Assembly: GCA_023229575.1 (NCBI GenBank) | Contig: JALNYZ010000036.1 | Span: forward strand, 1-36,541 | Reading direction: 5' to 3' | Source: Prolixibacteraceae bacterium | GTDB taxonomy: Bacteria > Bacteroidota > Bacteroidia > Bacteroidales > Prolixibacteraceae | Length of the DNA stretch: 36,541 nt | Shown: one piece after another, positions 16,489 through 24,053 of the stretch | Layout: each line of letters starts with the position of its first letter | How positions within the stretch are numbered: the first letter of the stretch is position 1 | Translations under genes and position numbers: made by a program | The notes under the pieces: generated by a model | The model's database searches: none | What the model was told of the DNA's origin: nothing | What the model saw: the letters and a program-made list of their open reading frames with translations, nothing else

Positions 16489-17162
16489 AATCAAATTTTT
16501 ACTGTATCTTATTTGTAACTTTCGATTACTTTCTTACCTGACAGTTGGAACAATGCCGCTTTTAACGCCTGTCAAGAAATTTTGCTGTATGTTCATATCT
16601 CTAAGTTTTTCTAATGTCTTTAGCTGAAGCATCATTTGTCTTTGTTATTCCGTTTTATATCCGTCGGTCAATCTGAGTAGTCAACCTTACCACTCGTTTT
16701 GTATTCCGCAAACCCCTGCCTATACAACAGTTTTAGGGTGCATTGGCAGGATAGCGATCAAATTTTTGCTTTTTTTTTAAAAGAGATTCATCAGGTTTGT
16801 CTGTATTCTGGGTAGGTAAAAACGTTTGAAAATGTCCGGTTATTATGTTTAGTCTTCCAAACGTATAAAATAATTTTCGAAACAGCAAGAAAAAAGGCCT
16901 TCATTTTGAATGTTTTACGCAAATATTTAAACGGCAAGAGCTGCATGCGCGCGTTAAACCCAATAGGGAAAGGCAATCCAGGCCGTCTCCTTAAAATTGA
17001 ATCGATACATTTGAAGAGCCGCCCGGCCGGGCGGCTGTACCTGGCAGCGGGGAAATGGTTGGAGTCGTCCTGCCTGCCGACCCTACCTGAAGATTTGTTG
17101 GGGAAAATTCGTTTTTGATCGTAAAATGCGGTAAATTTATGTAAGACCTAATATGAGCGCAA
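16489..17162. other. 674-bp stretch with no convincing gene
   Basis: The left part is AT-rich and should hold the methyltransferase promoter on the minus strand. CCTGCC (16715-16720) and GGCAGG (16745-16750) could form a stem ahead of a T-run near 16770. The part from about 16930 to 17110 is clearly more GC-rich and contains a perfect 20-bp palindrome at 17017-17036. A 70-codon open frame (16906-17118) has no family resemblance I can name and is left out. It may be the remains of something inserted. Confidence 0.5.
17017..17036. repeat. Perfect 20-bp all-G/C-core palindrome
   Basis: The 20 bases read identically on both strands and, apart from the outermost pair, consist only of G and C, within an AT-rich region. 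Its role is unknown: cruciform, protein-binding site or hairpin are all possible. Confidence 0.85.
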
Positions 17163-17462
17163 ATGGCAAAGAAACAAACAATAAAAGTTGAAAGTTTTGA
17201 AATTGTCCTTTACTCCCAGAATAGTGAAGACTACATTTCCTTAACGGATATCGCCAGGTTAAAAAATTCAGAAACTACCGGTCTGGTCATTTCACATTGG
17301 TTAAGTACCAGATATACTGTCAAATTCATGGGACTGTGGGAAAAAATGAACAACCCAATTTTTAATGTTACGGAATTCAGTAACATTAAAAATGAGAGTG
17401 GAAGCAATGGATTTGTTTTCTACGGAAAGCATTTGATTGAAAAGTTTGCAAATATTTTTTAA
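17163..17462 (+). pseudogene. Truncated KilA-N domain gene (first of two tandem copies)
   Basis: Encodes 99 residues starting MAKKQTIKVESFEIVL and matching the N-terminal part of the KilA-N DNA-binding family (DYISLTDIARLKN, ISHWLSTRYTVKFMGLWEKMNNPIFN). KilA-N proteins of phage and prophage origin normally continue with the conserved W-x-E-x-T-N and GG-T-hydrophobic-AH-DIA-FEF region, as the next gene does. This copy stops shortly after the equivalent of the linker (GKHLIEKFANIF). It is 11 bp before the second copy and about half identical to it, so it looks like a partial tandem duplicate. A near-perfect 36-bp palindrome (17358-17393) lies inside it. It could be decaying, or a short functional DNA-binding protein. 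Confidence 0.65.
17358..17393. repeat. 36-bp palindrome inside the first KilA-N copy
   Basis: Arms of 14 bp (ATTTTTAATGTTAC at 17358-17371 and its complement at 17380-17393) flank GGAATTCA. Only one base pair, 17372/17379, breaks full symmetry, and the centre is GAATTC. It spans codons for the motif FNVTEFSNIK. Confidence 0.92.
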
Positions 17463-17473
17463 AACCAGAAGAT

Positions 17474-18289
17474 ATGGCAAAAAATAAAACAATAAATGTG
17501 AAGGGTATCGAGATAACGATTATCAAACAATGCGATAACGATTACATTTCTTTAACTGACATGCTTAAAGCTAAAGACGGTGATTTTTTTATCTCCGATT
17601 GGCTCAGAAACCGTAATACCGTTGAGTTCCTTGGCATTTGGGAAAGTGTCTACAACCCGGATTTTAATTAGGGCGAATTCGCCACAATTAAAAGTCAGGC
17701 AGGGTTGAACAACTACAAGATTAGCGTGAAGGAATGGCAGGAAAAGACAAATGCAATTGGGCTGAAGGCTACAGCTGGACGATACGGTGGAACTTATGCC
17801 CATCCAGATATCGCCTTTGAGTTCGGTATGTGGATTAGTCAGGAGTTCAAAATTTATCTGATCAAAGAATATCAGCGTCTGAAACTTGATGAGAACCATC
17901 GCCTTAATCTTGAATGGAACTTACAACGCACTTTAGCCAAGGTCAATTACCGGATACATACCGATGCAATTAAAGAGAAGATAATTCCTCCGGAGATTAC
18001 GCCACAGCAAGCCACTTCCATTTATGCCAGCGAAGCCGATTTGCTCAACGTTGCACTTTTTGGAAAAACTGCAGCACAATGGCGCAACGAAAATCCTGAT
18101 GCCGATGGGAATGTGCGTGACGCTGCCGCTTTGGAGCAATTGGTAGTGTTGAGCAACCTGGAGAGTATCAATGCCCTGCTTATTCATCAGGGACTGCCAC
18201 AAGGCGAACGGTTAAGGCAGTTGAATGCCATTGCCATTACCCAATTGAAATCACTACTGGGCTATAAGCAAATAGCCAAACTAAAATAA
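17474..18289 (+). pseudogene. KilA-N domain protein interrupted by an in-frame amber codon
   Basis: A TAG at 17669-17671 splits one continuous frame into 65 and 205 codons. Upstream: MAKNKTINVKGIEITI, DYISLTDMLKAK, FISDWLRNRNTVEFLGIWE. Directly after the stop the same frame continues with GEFATIKSQAGLNNYKISVKEW, TNAIGLKATAGRYGGTYAHPDIAFEF and a C-terminal region ending LLGYKQIAKLK. Together they make a normal KilA-N protein of about 271 residues, whose relatives are phage-derived DNA-binding or antirepressor-like proteins. There is no frameshift or other damage, so the change is recent, or the stop is read through or suppressed. The amber codon lies within a palindrome centred at 17677/17678. 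Downstream initiation at the TTG at 17705 is also possible. Confidence 0.8.
17662..17693. repeat. 32-bp palindrome at the amber codon of the second KilA-N copy
   Basis: TTTTAATT (17662-17669) and AATTAAAA (17686-17693) flank the perfect core GGCGAATTCGCC (17672-17683). Only AG (17670-17671) against AC (17684-17685) fails to pair, and that AG is the last two bases of the TAG stop. Codon TGT in its place would make the palindrome perfect. It is centred on GAATTC, as in the first copy. Confidence 0.9.
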
Positions 18290-18328
18290 CTTTATTGCTT
18301 GTTGGATTTGAAATCATGCTGTTACCCA

Positions 18329-18358
18329 ACCCTTCAAACATTTCAAACAATATAAACT
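18329..18358. repeat. CCCTTCAAAC/TTTCAAAC low-complexity repeat
   Basis: CCCTTCAAACATTTCAAAC followed by AAACTTTTAAACC. The same words occur after the genes ending at 6651 and 19358. It lies in the 229-bp gap between the KilA-N and BRO-N genes, where I see no gene. Confidence 0.6.
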
Positions 18359-18518
18359 TTTAAACCTTACATTATTCTTATTTTTATCAATTATTATCAG
18401 AGATAGCTCAAAGGTTTTGTGCTCTTGTTGAGAAAATGAAGTATAAATATTACAATAGGCCAAACTAAAATTGGTGTTAACCTGATGACTGATCAAAATG
18501 CAATAAATCAGAGACAAA

Positions 18519-19358
18519 ATGACGAATCAAAATGCACTAAAGCTCTTTGAAGATAAGAAAGTTCGTGCCGTGTGGGATAGCGAACAGGAGAAATGGTATG
18601 TCGCCATTGTTGATGTTGTTGCAGCATTGACCGATAGTCCTAACCCCCAGGTATATTGGCGGGTATTAAAAAAGAGGTTGCTGGCTGAGGGGAACCAAAC
18701 CGTTACAAATTGTAACGGTTTGAAAATGGAAGCCCCCGACGGGAAAATGCGCTTAACCGATGTAGCCGATGTTGAACAGATTTTTCGCTTAATTCAATCT
18801 ATTCCATCACCTAAAGCAGAGCCATTTAAGCTGTGGCTTGCCGAAGTGGCCCGCGAGCGTTTGGACGAAATAGAAGACCCCGAACTGGGTATTGACCGGA
18901 TGTTGGAATACTACCATCGGAAAGGATATTCAAATAATTGGATCAATCAGCGGCTCAAAAGCATCGAGGTCCGAAAAGAGCTGACTGATGAATGGGAGCA
19001 GCGAGGCGTTAAGAAAGGTCAGGAATACGCCTCATTAACCGATATTATTACCCATGGTTGGTCGGGATTGACCACTAAACAGTATAAACATTACAAAGGA
19101 TTAAAGAAAGAGAGCCTGCGCGATAATATGACCAACCTCGAATTAGCCCTCAATACACTGGCCGAGGCCACTACCACCGAAATATCGAAAGAACACAAAC
19201 CCAAAACACTGGCCGAAAACAGACGGGTAGCTGCCCGTGGGGGTTCTATCGTTGGCAATACCCGCAAAGAGATCGAGGCAAACTTAGGCAAAAGCATTGT
19301 CACACCCTTGAACGCTAAAAAAATAGAGACATTACCTGAATCAAACCATGAAAAATGA
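18519..19358 (+). CDS. BRO-N domain protein with DinD-like C-terminus
   Basis: A 279-residue protein. Residues about 5-115 are a BRO-N (phage antirepressor-type) DNA-binding domain: VRAVWDSEQEKWYVAIVDVV, DSPNPQVYWRVLKKRL, DGKMRLTDVADVEQIFRLI, SIPSPKAEPFKLWLA. Residues about 130-279 resemble the C-terminal part of E. coli DinD: ASLTDIITHGWSGLTTKQYKHYKGLKKESLRDNMTNLELA compared with the HGYQGLYGG and HQRKGLKKNQKILDHM segments I remember from DinD, followed by the conserved NRRVAARGG and TRKEIEANLGK. Relatives are found in phages and as stand-alone chromosomal genes. DNA damage induction is known for DinD but not shown here. A 27-bp palindrome lies in codons 60-68. The start context is duplicated just upstream (18485-18507). 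It groups with the two KilA-N genes. Confidence 0.88.
   Translation: MTNQNALKLFEDKKVRAVWDSEQEKWYVAIVDVVAALTDSPNPQVYWRVLKKRLLAEGNQTVTNCNGLKMEAPDGKMRLTDVADVEQIFRLIQSIPSPKAEPFKLWLAEVARERLDEIEDPELGIDRMLEYYHRKGYSNNWINQRLKSIEVRKELTDEWEQRGVKKGQEYASLTDIITHGWSGLTTKQYKHYKGLKKESLRDNMTNLELALNTLAEATTTEISKEHKPKTLAENRRVAARGGSIVGNTRKEIEANLGKSIVTPLNAKKIETLPESNHEK
18696..18722. repeat. 27-bp perfect palindrome inside the BRO-N gene
   Basis: Arms CAAACCGTTACAA and TTGTAACGGTTTG flank a single central A. It covers exactly nine codons (residues 60-68, QTVTNCNGL) in the BRO-N domain. The inner GTTAC/GTAAC arms recur in the palindrome of the first KilA-N copy. Confidence 0.93.
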
Positions 19359-19369
19359 TCAACTTTAGA

Positions 19370-19402
19370 CAAACCCTTCAAACTTTTTAAACCCTTCAAA
19401 CA
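19370..19402. repeat. CCCTTCAAAC repeat between convergent genes
   Basis: ACCCTTCAAACTTTTTAAAC followed by CCTTCAAAC, the third place in the window with this word pattern. It lies between the BRO-N gene and the convergent peptidase gene and may help terminate transcription. Confidence 0.6.
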
Positions 19403-19406
19403 ATTT

Positions 19407-21971
19407 TTACTTCCCCGGCGTCATTTGCGTCTCCCTGTTCATCTCGAAAATGTCGGTACTGATGGAGTAATCGCCAATCAGGTGTTTGCAGAAATAGTCG
19501 GCCTTCAGCCAGAAGGAGTATTCCGTTTGATCGCCGTAGCCGTGTCGTTGACCGGGCATCATGAAGAAATCGAACCGCTTGTTGGCACGGATCAGCGCAT
19601 TGGCCATACGGATGGTATTACCGGGATGGACGTTGTTGTCGATATCCCCGGTTATCAGCAACAATTTGCCTTTCAGGTTCTTGGCCAGCGCGGTGTTCTT
19701 TTCAATATCATAGAGGAACTGTGTCTCTCCTAGTTCGTTCAGTTTCTCCTTCACCCCGTTGTGGGTTTCACTCCACCAGCGGTTGTAGATGTTGTTCTCA
19801 TGGTTGCCCGAGGAAGAGACTGCAACTTTATAGAAATCAGGGTACTGACATAATCCTGCCGTTGACATGAACCCTCCGCCGGAGTGACCGGTTATGCCAA
19901 CTTTGGTGATGTCGATAAACTTGTACTTGTCGGCCAGTTGCTCGGCCACATATTTTTTGTCGGCAAGTCCGTAATCCCTTAAATCGCCGTAGCCGTAGTT
20001 GTGGTACCACTTCGAGCGGTTGGGGTTACCGCCCCTGTTGCCCAGGGTGATGACGATAAAGCCAAGTTGCGCAACCCGGTCGGTGCGGTCCATCCTGCTC
20101 GAAAAGGCCGCGTTGACCGCCTCCGTTTGCGGTCCGGGATAGACATATTCGATCAGCGGGTATATTTTTGTTGAATCGAAATTGAACGGTTTGTACATCA
20201 CCCCATAAATGTCGGTAATGCCGTCTGCAGCTTTGGTTTTAAAGGGCTCCGGAAATTTGTATCCTGCGGCGAAGAGGTTTCGCAAATCGGATGAGGCCAG
20301 CTTCATTACCAGTTTTCCGCTATTGTCCCTTAACTCGGACTGGGGAGCCGCATTGACCCTCGAATAGTTGTCGATAAAATAACGGTAAGTATCGCTCATC
20401 TCCATGTTATGGGTAAAATTTCCGGCGTTCAGCAACTGGATACCGGATCCATCAAGGTTAACCCGGTAGAGATGCTCGTAATAGGGATTTTCGTCTGTCT
20501 CACGCCCGTTGGCCACAAAATAGAGCACCCTGGCTTTGTCGTCAACATCGACGATCTCGCCGCAATGCCATGGACCGGAGGTTATCTGGTTCTTCAGCGT
20601 TCCGTTTTCATCATAGAGATAATAATGGCCCCACCCATCCCTTTCCGACCAGTGGATGAACTCCTTGCCTCCGTTGATGGTAAACAATCTCTTCGTCTCG
20701 ATGTAGGTATTCATCCGCTCTTCGAGCAGTACCTTCGTTTCGCCAGTCTCCGTGTTGACAGAACAAATATCTGTCCGGTAGAGATCGCGACTTCTTCTGG
20801 TAATATAAAGTTTGTCAGATGTATCCGATAACCAGGTGCTTGGCACATAATCTTCCAGTTTTTCTTTGTTAGTCAGGTTGGCGCGGTGGATGGAAAGGGT
20901 CTGGTCCTTGAACTGGTCGACAGGGATTTTTTTGCCTTTTTTACTGGTCATGTCAAAAACCCACAATTCATCCTGGGGCGATTCCTTCTCTCCCGGCATT
21001 TGGTATTTGTAGGTTTCAAGTTCGGGCCGTGGTTCTTTCAGCACATTGATGACCCACAAATCTTTTACCTTCCGGCTTTCATTGCGGATCAGGGCAAACT
21101 TTTTCGAGTCGTGCGACCAACTGATGTAGGCCCCTTTGCGTTTCTTCTTCTCCTCTTTGATCTTTTTTTCGTCATCGTTCTCAGTAGCCGTGAAGCCGCC
21201 ACCATAGGCATAGTCTTTTATACCATCTGTAGTAAGTTGATGTTCAATGACTGTGCTGTCCTTGTCGTCCTTTTTCGCTTTCTGGTAGTTCTCTTTGTCC
21301 ATCCAGAAAAGATTGTAATCGCGGGCAAAAAGCGTGTATTCGCCGTTGGGGGATATGTTGGCCCAGTCGGGGTTGTCCTTCTCCTCTTTCCAATCCTTGA
21401 TCTGGTCGAGTTCTCCGGTTTTCAGGTTGTATTCGAGATGGAAAACCTTCTTTTTTACCTTGTCTTTCTCTTTGTCTTCCCCTGTTTTGGCCTCCTTTTT
21501 CAGCTTGTCACTATTTTTGGCAACAAGCGTTGTATCTTTCTTCGGTTCTTCCTTTTTCTTCTCCTCATCCTGGGAGCTCGTTACATCGAACTGAAAAACG
21601 GTATCGTTCTTTTTAAACTTGGGTTTGATGGGAGGGAGGTGCTGCCAATCGTATGGATCCCTGGTGATTTTGGTCAGCATGGCCGCCATTTTGTGGTTGT
21701 CAAAAAGCAATACGTTTGTCCGTTTATCCAGATCTACCAGGTGATAGGTCACACCTTCTGAAGTGGTGTCGGAATACCAGAACTGATCTCCGGTTTTGAG
21801 CCATTTAGGTACAACTGAAGTGCTGAATACCATCTTGCTGATTTTCGTGGGCGAAAACCTTTCCGCCAGGCGGTAATCGGCATTTACGATGGGTTTGTTT
21901 TGGGCATTTAATACATGGCTGACCATGGTCAACGTGATAGCGACAAGTAGTGCGAGCAGATTTTTTCTCAT
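19407..21971 (-). CDS. Secreted S9-family prolyl oligopeptidase / dipeptidyl peptidase IV-like
   Basis: A serine peptidase of 854 residues with a cleavable-type signal peptide (MRKNLLALLVAITLTMVSHV, cleavage probably near NAQN), so periplasmic or exported. The N-terminal part (about 30-600) is a beta-propeller of the DPP IV type. It carries an unusual lysine/glutamate-rich stretch at about 133-175. The C-terminal alpha/beta hydrolase has the nucleophile in GHSGGG (Ser697), the acid in GDIDNNVHP (Asp776/Asp778) and the histidine in GQRHGYGD (His810). It probably removes dipeptides or cleaves after proline in oligopeptides taken up as nutrients. It is a single gene, convergent with the BRO-N gene. 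Complete; the family is certain, the precise specificity is not. Confidence 0.95.
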   Translation of the reverse strand: MRKNLLALLVAITLTMVSHVLNAQNKPIVNADYRLAERFSPTKISKMVFSTSVVPKWLKTGDQFWYSDTTSEGVTYHLVDLDKRTNVLLFDNHKMAAMLTKITRDPYDWQHLPPIKPKFKKNDTVFQFDVTSSQDEEKKKEEPKKDTTLVAKNSDKLKKEAKTGEDKEKDKVKKKVFHLEYNLKTGELDQIKDWKEEKDNPDWANISPNGEYTLFARDYNLFWMDKENYQKAKKDDKDSTVIEHQLTTDGIKDYAYGGGFTATENDDEKKIKEEKKKRKGAYISWSHDSKKFALIRNESRKVKDLWVINVLKEPRPELETYKYQMPGEKESPQDELWVFDMTSKKGKKIPVDQFKDQTLSIHRANLTNKEKLEDYVPSTWLSDTSDKLYITRRSRDLYRTDICSVNTETGETKVLLEERMNTYIETKRLFTINGGKEFIHWSERDGWGHYYLYDENGTLKNQITSGPWHCGEIVDVDDKARVLYFVANGRETDENPYYEHLYRVNLDGSGIQLLNAGNFTHNMEMSDTYRYFIDNYSRVNAAPQSELRDNSGKLVMKLASSDLRNLFAAGYKFPEPFKTKAADGITDIYGVMYKPFNFDSTKIYPLIEYVYPGPQTEAVNAAFSSRMDRTDRVAQLGFIVITLGNRGGNPNRSKWYHNYGYGDLRDYGLADKKYVAEQLADKYKFIDITKVGITGHSGGGFMSTAGLCQYPDFYKVAVSSSGNHENNIYNRWWSETHNGVKEKLNELGETQFLYDIEKNTALAKNLKGKLLLITGDIDNNVHPGNTIRMANALIRANKRFDFFMMPGQRHGYGDQTEYSFWLKADYFCKHLIGDYSISTDIFEMNRETQMTPGK

Positions 21972-22202
21972 GATTGTTTTTTCAATATGTTCGGATGTAT
22001 ATACGAGGGCAATAGTTTGGAACTAGAGGGAACCACTCTTTTCCAGGTATGTCAAAAATATTTAAAAAATAGGATAGAAACTAATGACATTTAGCAGTAA
22101 GTCAGTGCTAAAAGATTATACTCATGTTGTCCATCAATATGCGATAGTGGATCCTAATATGAATAGATGAATCTTTGTTATCTCTTTGCAAGTCTCTTAA
22201 AA

Positions 22203-22267
22203 TTCACCACAATAGGCACATAGAACACAATAGGGTCTACTGTGTTCTATGTGCCTATTGTGGTGAA
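22203..22267. repeat. Near-perfect long hairpin (27-bp arms plus inner 3 bp)
   Basis: The 27-nt arm at 22203-22229 (TTCACCACAATAGGCACATA...) is perfectly complementary to 22241-22267. After one mismatch, TAG/CTA pair around a GGT turn. The repeated word ATAGGCACATAGAACACAATAG recalls the dispersed intergenic repeats elsewhere in the window. Confidence 0.93.
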
Positions 22268-22306
22268 AATCATTTATTTGACTTACAGTAAAATGCTGGT
22301 ATATAA

Positions 22307-22341
22307 CAGCCGACCCATCATTAGAATAACGGGGTCGGCTG
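22307..22341 (-). terminator. Terminator hairpin after gltD
   Basis: CAGCCGACCC (22307-22316) and GGGTCGGCTG (22332-22341) form a perfect 10-bp stem with a 15-nt loop, 21 bp beyond the gltD stop. Only a weak T-rich tail follows on the minus strand. Confidence 0.7.
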
Positions 22342-22361
22342 CAGTAGTATGATTGAATCTT

Positions 22362-23780
22362 CTATTTCGATACAAATTCATGGATCTGCATGGCAGCATC
22401 CCTGCCCGACCGGATGGCATGAACCACCAGACTGGCGCCGCGTGTGGCATCGCCCGCAACAAATACTTTGTCTACGCTAGTCGCGAAGTCTGTCGCTTTG
22501 ACGTTGCCGCGTGCATCGTAATCGACTTTCAAAGCATCGAGCAATCCTTCGTGGACTGGAGATAAGAACCCAAGCGACAACATCACCAGGTCGGCCTCGA
22601 TGATCTCTTCCGTACCCGGAATCTCACGCATGGTCATTTGCCCGTTGTTTTTTGTCCACTCGACCTTCACGACCTCCACAGCTTTTAGTACCCCGTTTTC
22701 TCCGATAAAACGACGCGTATTCAAAGACCAGCGTCTTTCGCAGCCTTCGAGGTGTGAGCTGGAGGTGCGCAATGTGTTGGGCCAGAATGGCCAAGGATTG
22801 TCTTCTGTTCTTTGATCGGATGGCTTATCAAGAATTTCAATTTGAGTTACAGAGACAGCTTTTTGACGGATGGCCGTTCCGACACAATCCGACCCGGTGT
22901 CGCCGCCGCCGATCACCAGCACTTTTTTGCCTTTTGCATGAATTCTGACATCATCTGAAATCGTTTCGCCTTTCACCACCTTATTCTGTTGTTTGAGGTA
23001 ATCCATGGCAAAATGGACCCCATTCAAATCACGTCCCGGAGTAGTTTTCAGGTCGCGTGGCAGCATGGCACCGCAAGCTATGCAGACAGCGTCAAATTCA
23101 GCCAACAGGGCCTGCCCGCTAATATCTTTCCCAACTGTGGTATTAGGTTTGAAAATGACTCCCTCCTTGACAAACAGGTTAATCCTCCGGTCTATGATCC
23201 CTTTGTTCAGTTTGAAATCGGGAATACCATACCTAAGTAAACCGCCAATTGCGTTGTCCTGCTCAAAAACTGTTACCGTATGGCCTGCCTGGTTCAATAG
23301 GTCGGCAGCCGAAAGGCCCGCAGGACCTGAACCTATTACGGCAATCTTTTTCCCCGTCCTTTTCTCAGGGATGTTTGGAATTACCACATTCAGGTCGAAG
23401 GCGTGCTCAACTGTTGAACACTCGTTTTCACGAATGGTAACCGACTCATCGTGGATGGCCAGAACGCAGGATTTTTCACAGGGAGCAGGACAAACACGTC
23501 CTGTAAACTCCGGAAAACTGTTGGTCTTGTTTAAAATCCGGTAAGCCTCGTCCCATTTACCGCGATAAACGGCATCCTGCCATTCGGGGATGTTGCTCCC
23601 TACCGGACAAGCCCAGTGGCAAAAAGGTACGCCGCAATCCATGCATCTGGATGCCTGGTTAATACGATCCTGTTCGTCGAGGGTCTGCTCCACCTCTCCA
23701 AAGTCACCTATCCGTTCACTAACCGGACGATATCCGCTCAATTTTCTCTCTATCTCTATAAAACCCTTTGGATTTCCCAT
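22362..23780 (-). CDS. gltD: Glutamate synthase (NADPH) small subunit
   Basis: Supplies electrons from NADPH to the large subunit for making two glutamates from glutamine and 2-oxoglutarate. The 472-residue protein has the iron-sulfur cysteines CMDCGVPFCHWAC (46, 49, 54, 58) and RVCPAPCEKSC (97, 101, 105). The FAD-binding VIGSGPAGLSAADLL lies at about 149-163, the NADPH-binding VIGGGDTGSDCVG at about 288-302, and a closing FAD segment VFVAGDATRGASLVVHAI near 442. Length is normal. It lies downstream of gltB in the same direction, 273 bp away with an ACACAGAG repeat between, so cotranscription is likely but a separate signal in the gap is possible. Secure identification. Confidence 0.97.
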   Translation of the reverse strand: MGNPKGFIEIERKLSGYRPVSERIGDFGEVEQTLDEQDRINQASRCMDCGVPFCHWACPVGSNIPEWQDAVYRGKWDEAYRILNKTNSFPEFTGRVCPAPCEKSCVLAIHDESVTIRENECSTVEHAFDLNVVIPNIPEKRTGKKIAVIGSGPAGLSAADLLNQAGHTVTVFEQDNAIGGLLRYGIPDFKLNKGIIDRRINLFVKEGVIFKPNTTVGKDISGQALLAEFDAVCIACGAMLPRDLKTTPGRDLNGVHFAMDYLKQQNKVVKGETISDDVRIHAKGKKVLVIGGGDTGSDCVGTAIRQKAVSVTQIEILDKPSDQRTEDNPWPFWPNTLRTSSSHLEGCERRWSLNTRRFIGENGVLKAVEVVKVEWTKNNGQMTMREIPGTEEIIEADLVMLSLGFLSPVHEGLLDALKVDYDARGNVKATDFATSVDKVFVAGDATRGASLVVHAIRSGRDAAMQIHEFVSK

Positions 23781-23852
23781 TTCAATCTCAAATTTGTCTC
23801 TTGTTTTAATAATAGCGATCCGTTGCTCGCTTTTGGCTTATTATGTACTTAT

Positions 23853-23972
23853 AAGAAATATTACACAGAGTTACACAGAGGAATCACAGAGTCACACAGA
23901 GCCAATGAAAAGACATATTAAGCTCTGTGTATCTCTGTGCTTCTCCTTCTTCCTCCGTGTAATAATTTTCAT
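23853..23972. repeat. ACACAGAG-type inverted repeat, copy 3 (full)
   Basis: Left half ATTACACAGAGTTACACAGAG, then TCACAGAGTCACACAGAG. The right half (CTCTGTGTATCTCTGTGC ... CCTCCGTGTAAT) is the imperfect complement, so the 120-bp element folds on itself. It occupies most of the gltB-gltD gap and shows what the partial copies at 10851 and 11531 lack. A TTTATCC-rich run follows at 24018-24050. Confidence 0.8.
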
Positions 23973-24053
23973 GACTTGACTTTAGTTTTGGGTTATTCTC
24001 CCCGGTCAGAGAGGCTAAACCCTTTATCCTTTTAACTTTATCCTTTATTCTTC

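Larger units (their letters stand above)
21972..22361. other. 390-bp gap between gltD and the peptidase gene
   Basis: No gene. It contains the hairpin at 22203-22267 and the gltD terminator at 22307-22341. The AT-rich part near 22000-22150 should hold the peptidase promoter on the minus strand. Confidence 0.7.

Noticed and set aside
16906..17118. 70-codon open frame in the GC-rich island before the KilA-N genes
   Set aside because: Spans the perfect palindrome, has no family resemblance and no supporting start context; kept as an unexplained region instead.
17163..19358. Intact prophage around the KilA-N and BRO-N genes
   Set aside because: No integrase, terminase, capsid, tail or lysis genes; only stand-alone antirepressor-like genes.
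20886..21761. 291-codon open frame antisense to the S9 peptidase
   Set aside because: Shadow of the peptidase gene; hydrophobic composition is produced by reversed lysine/glutamate codons.
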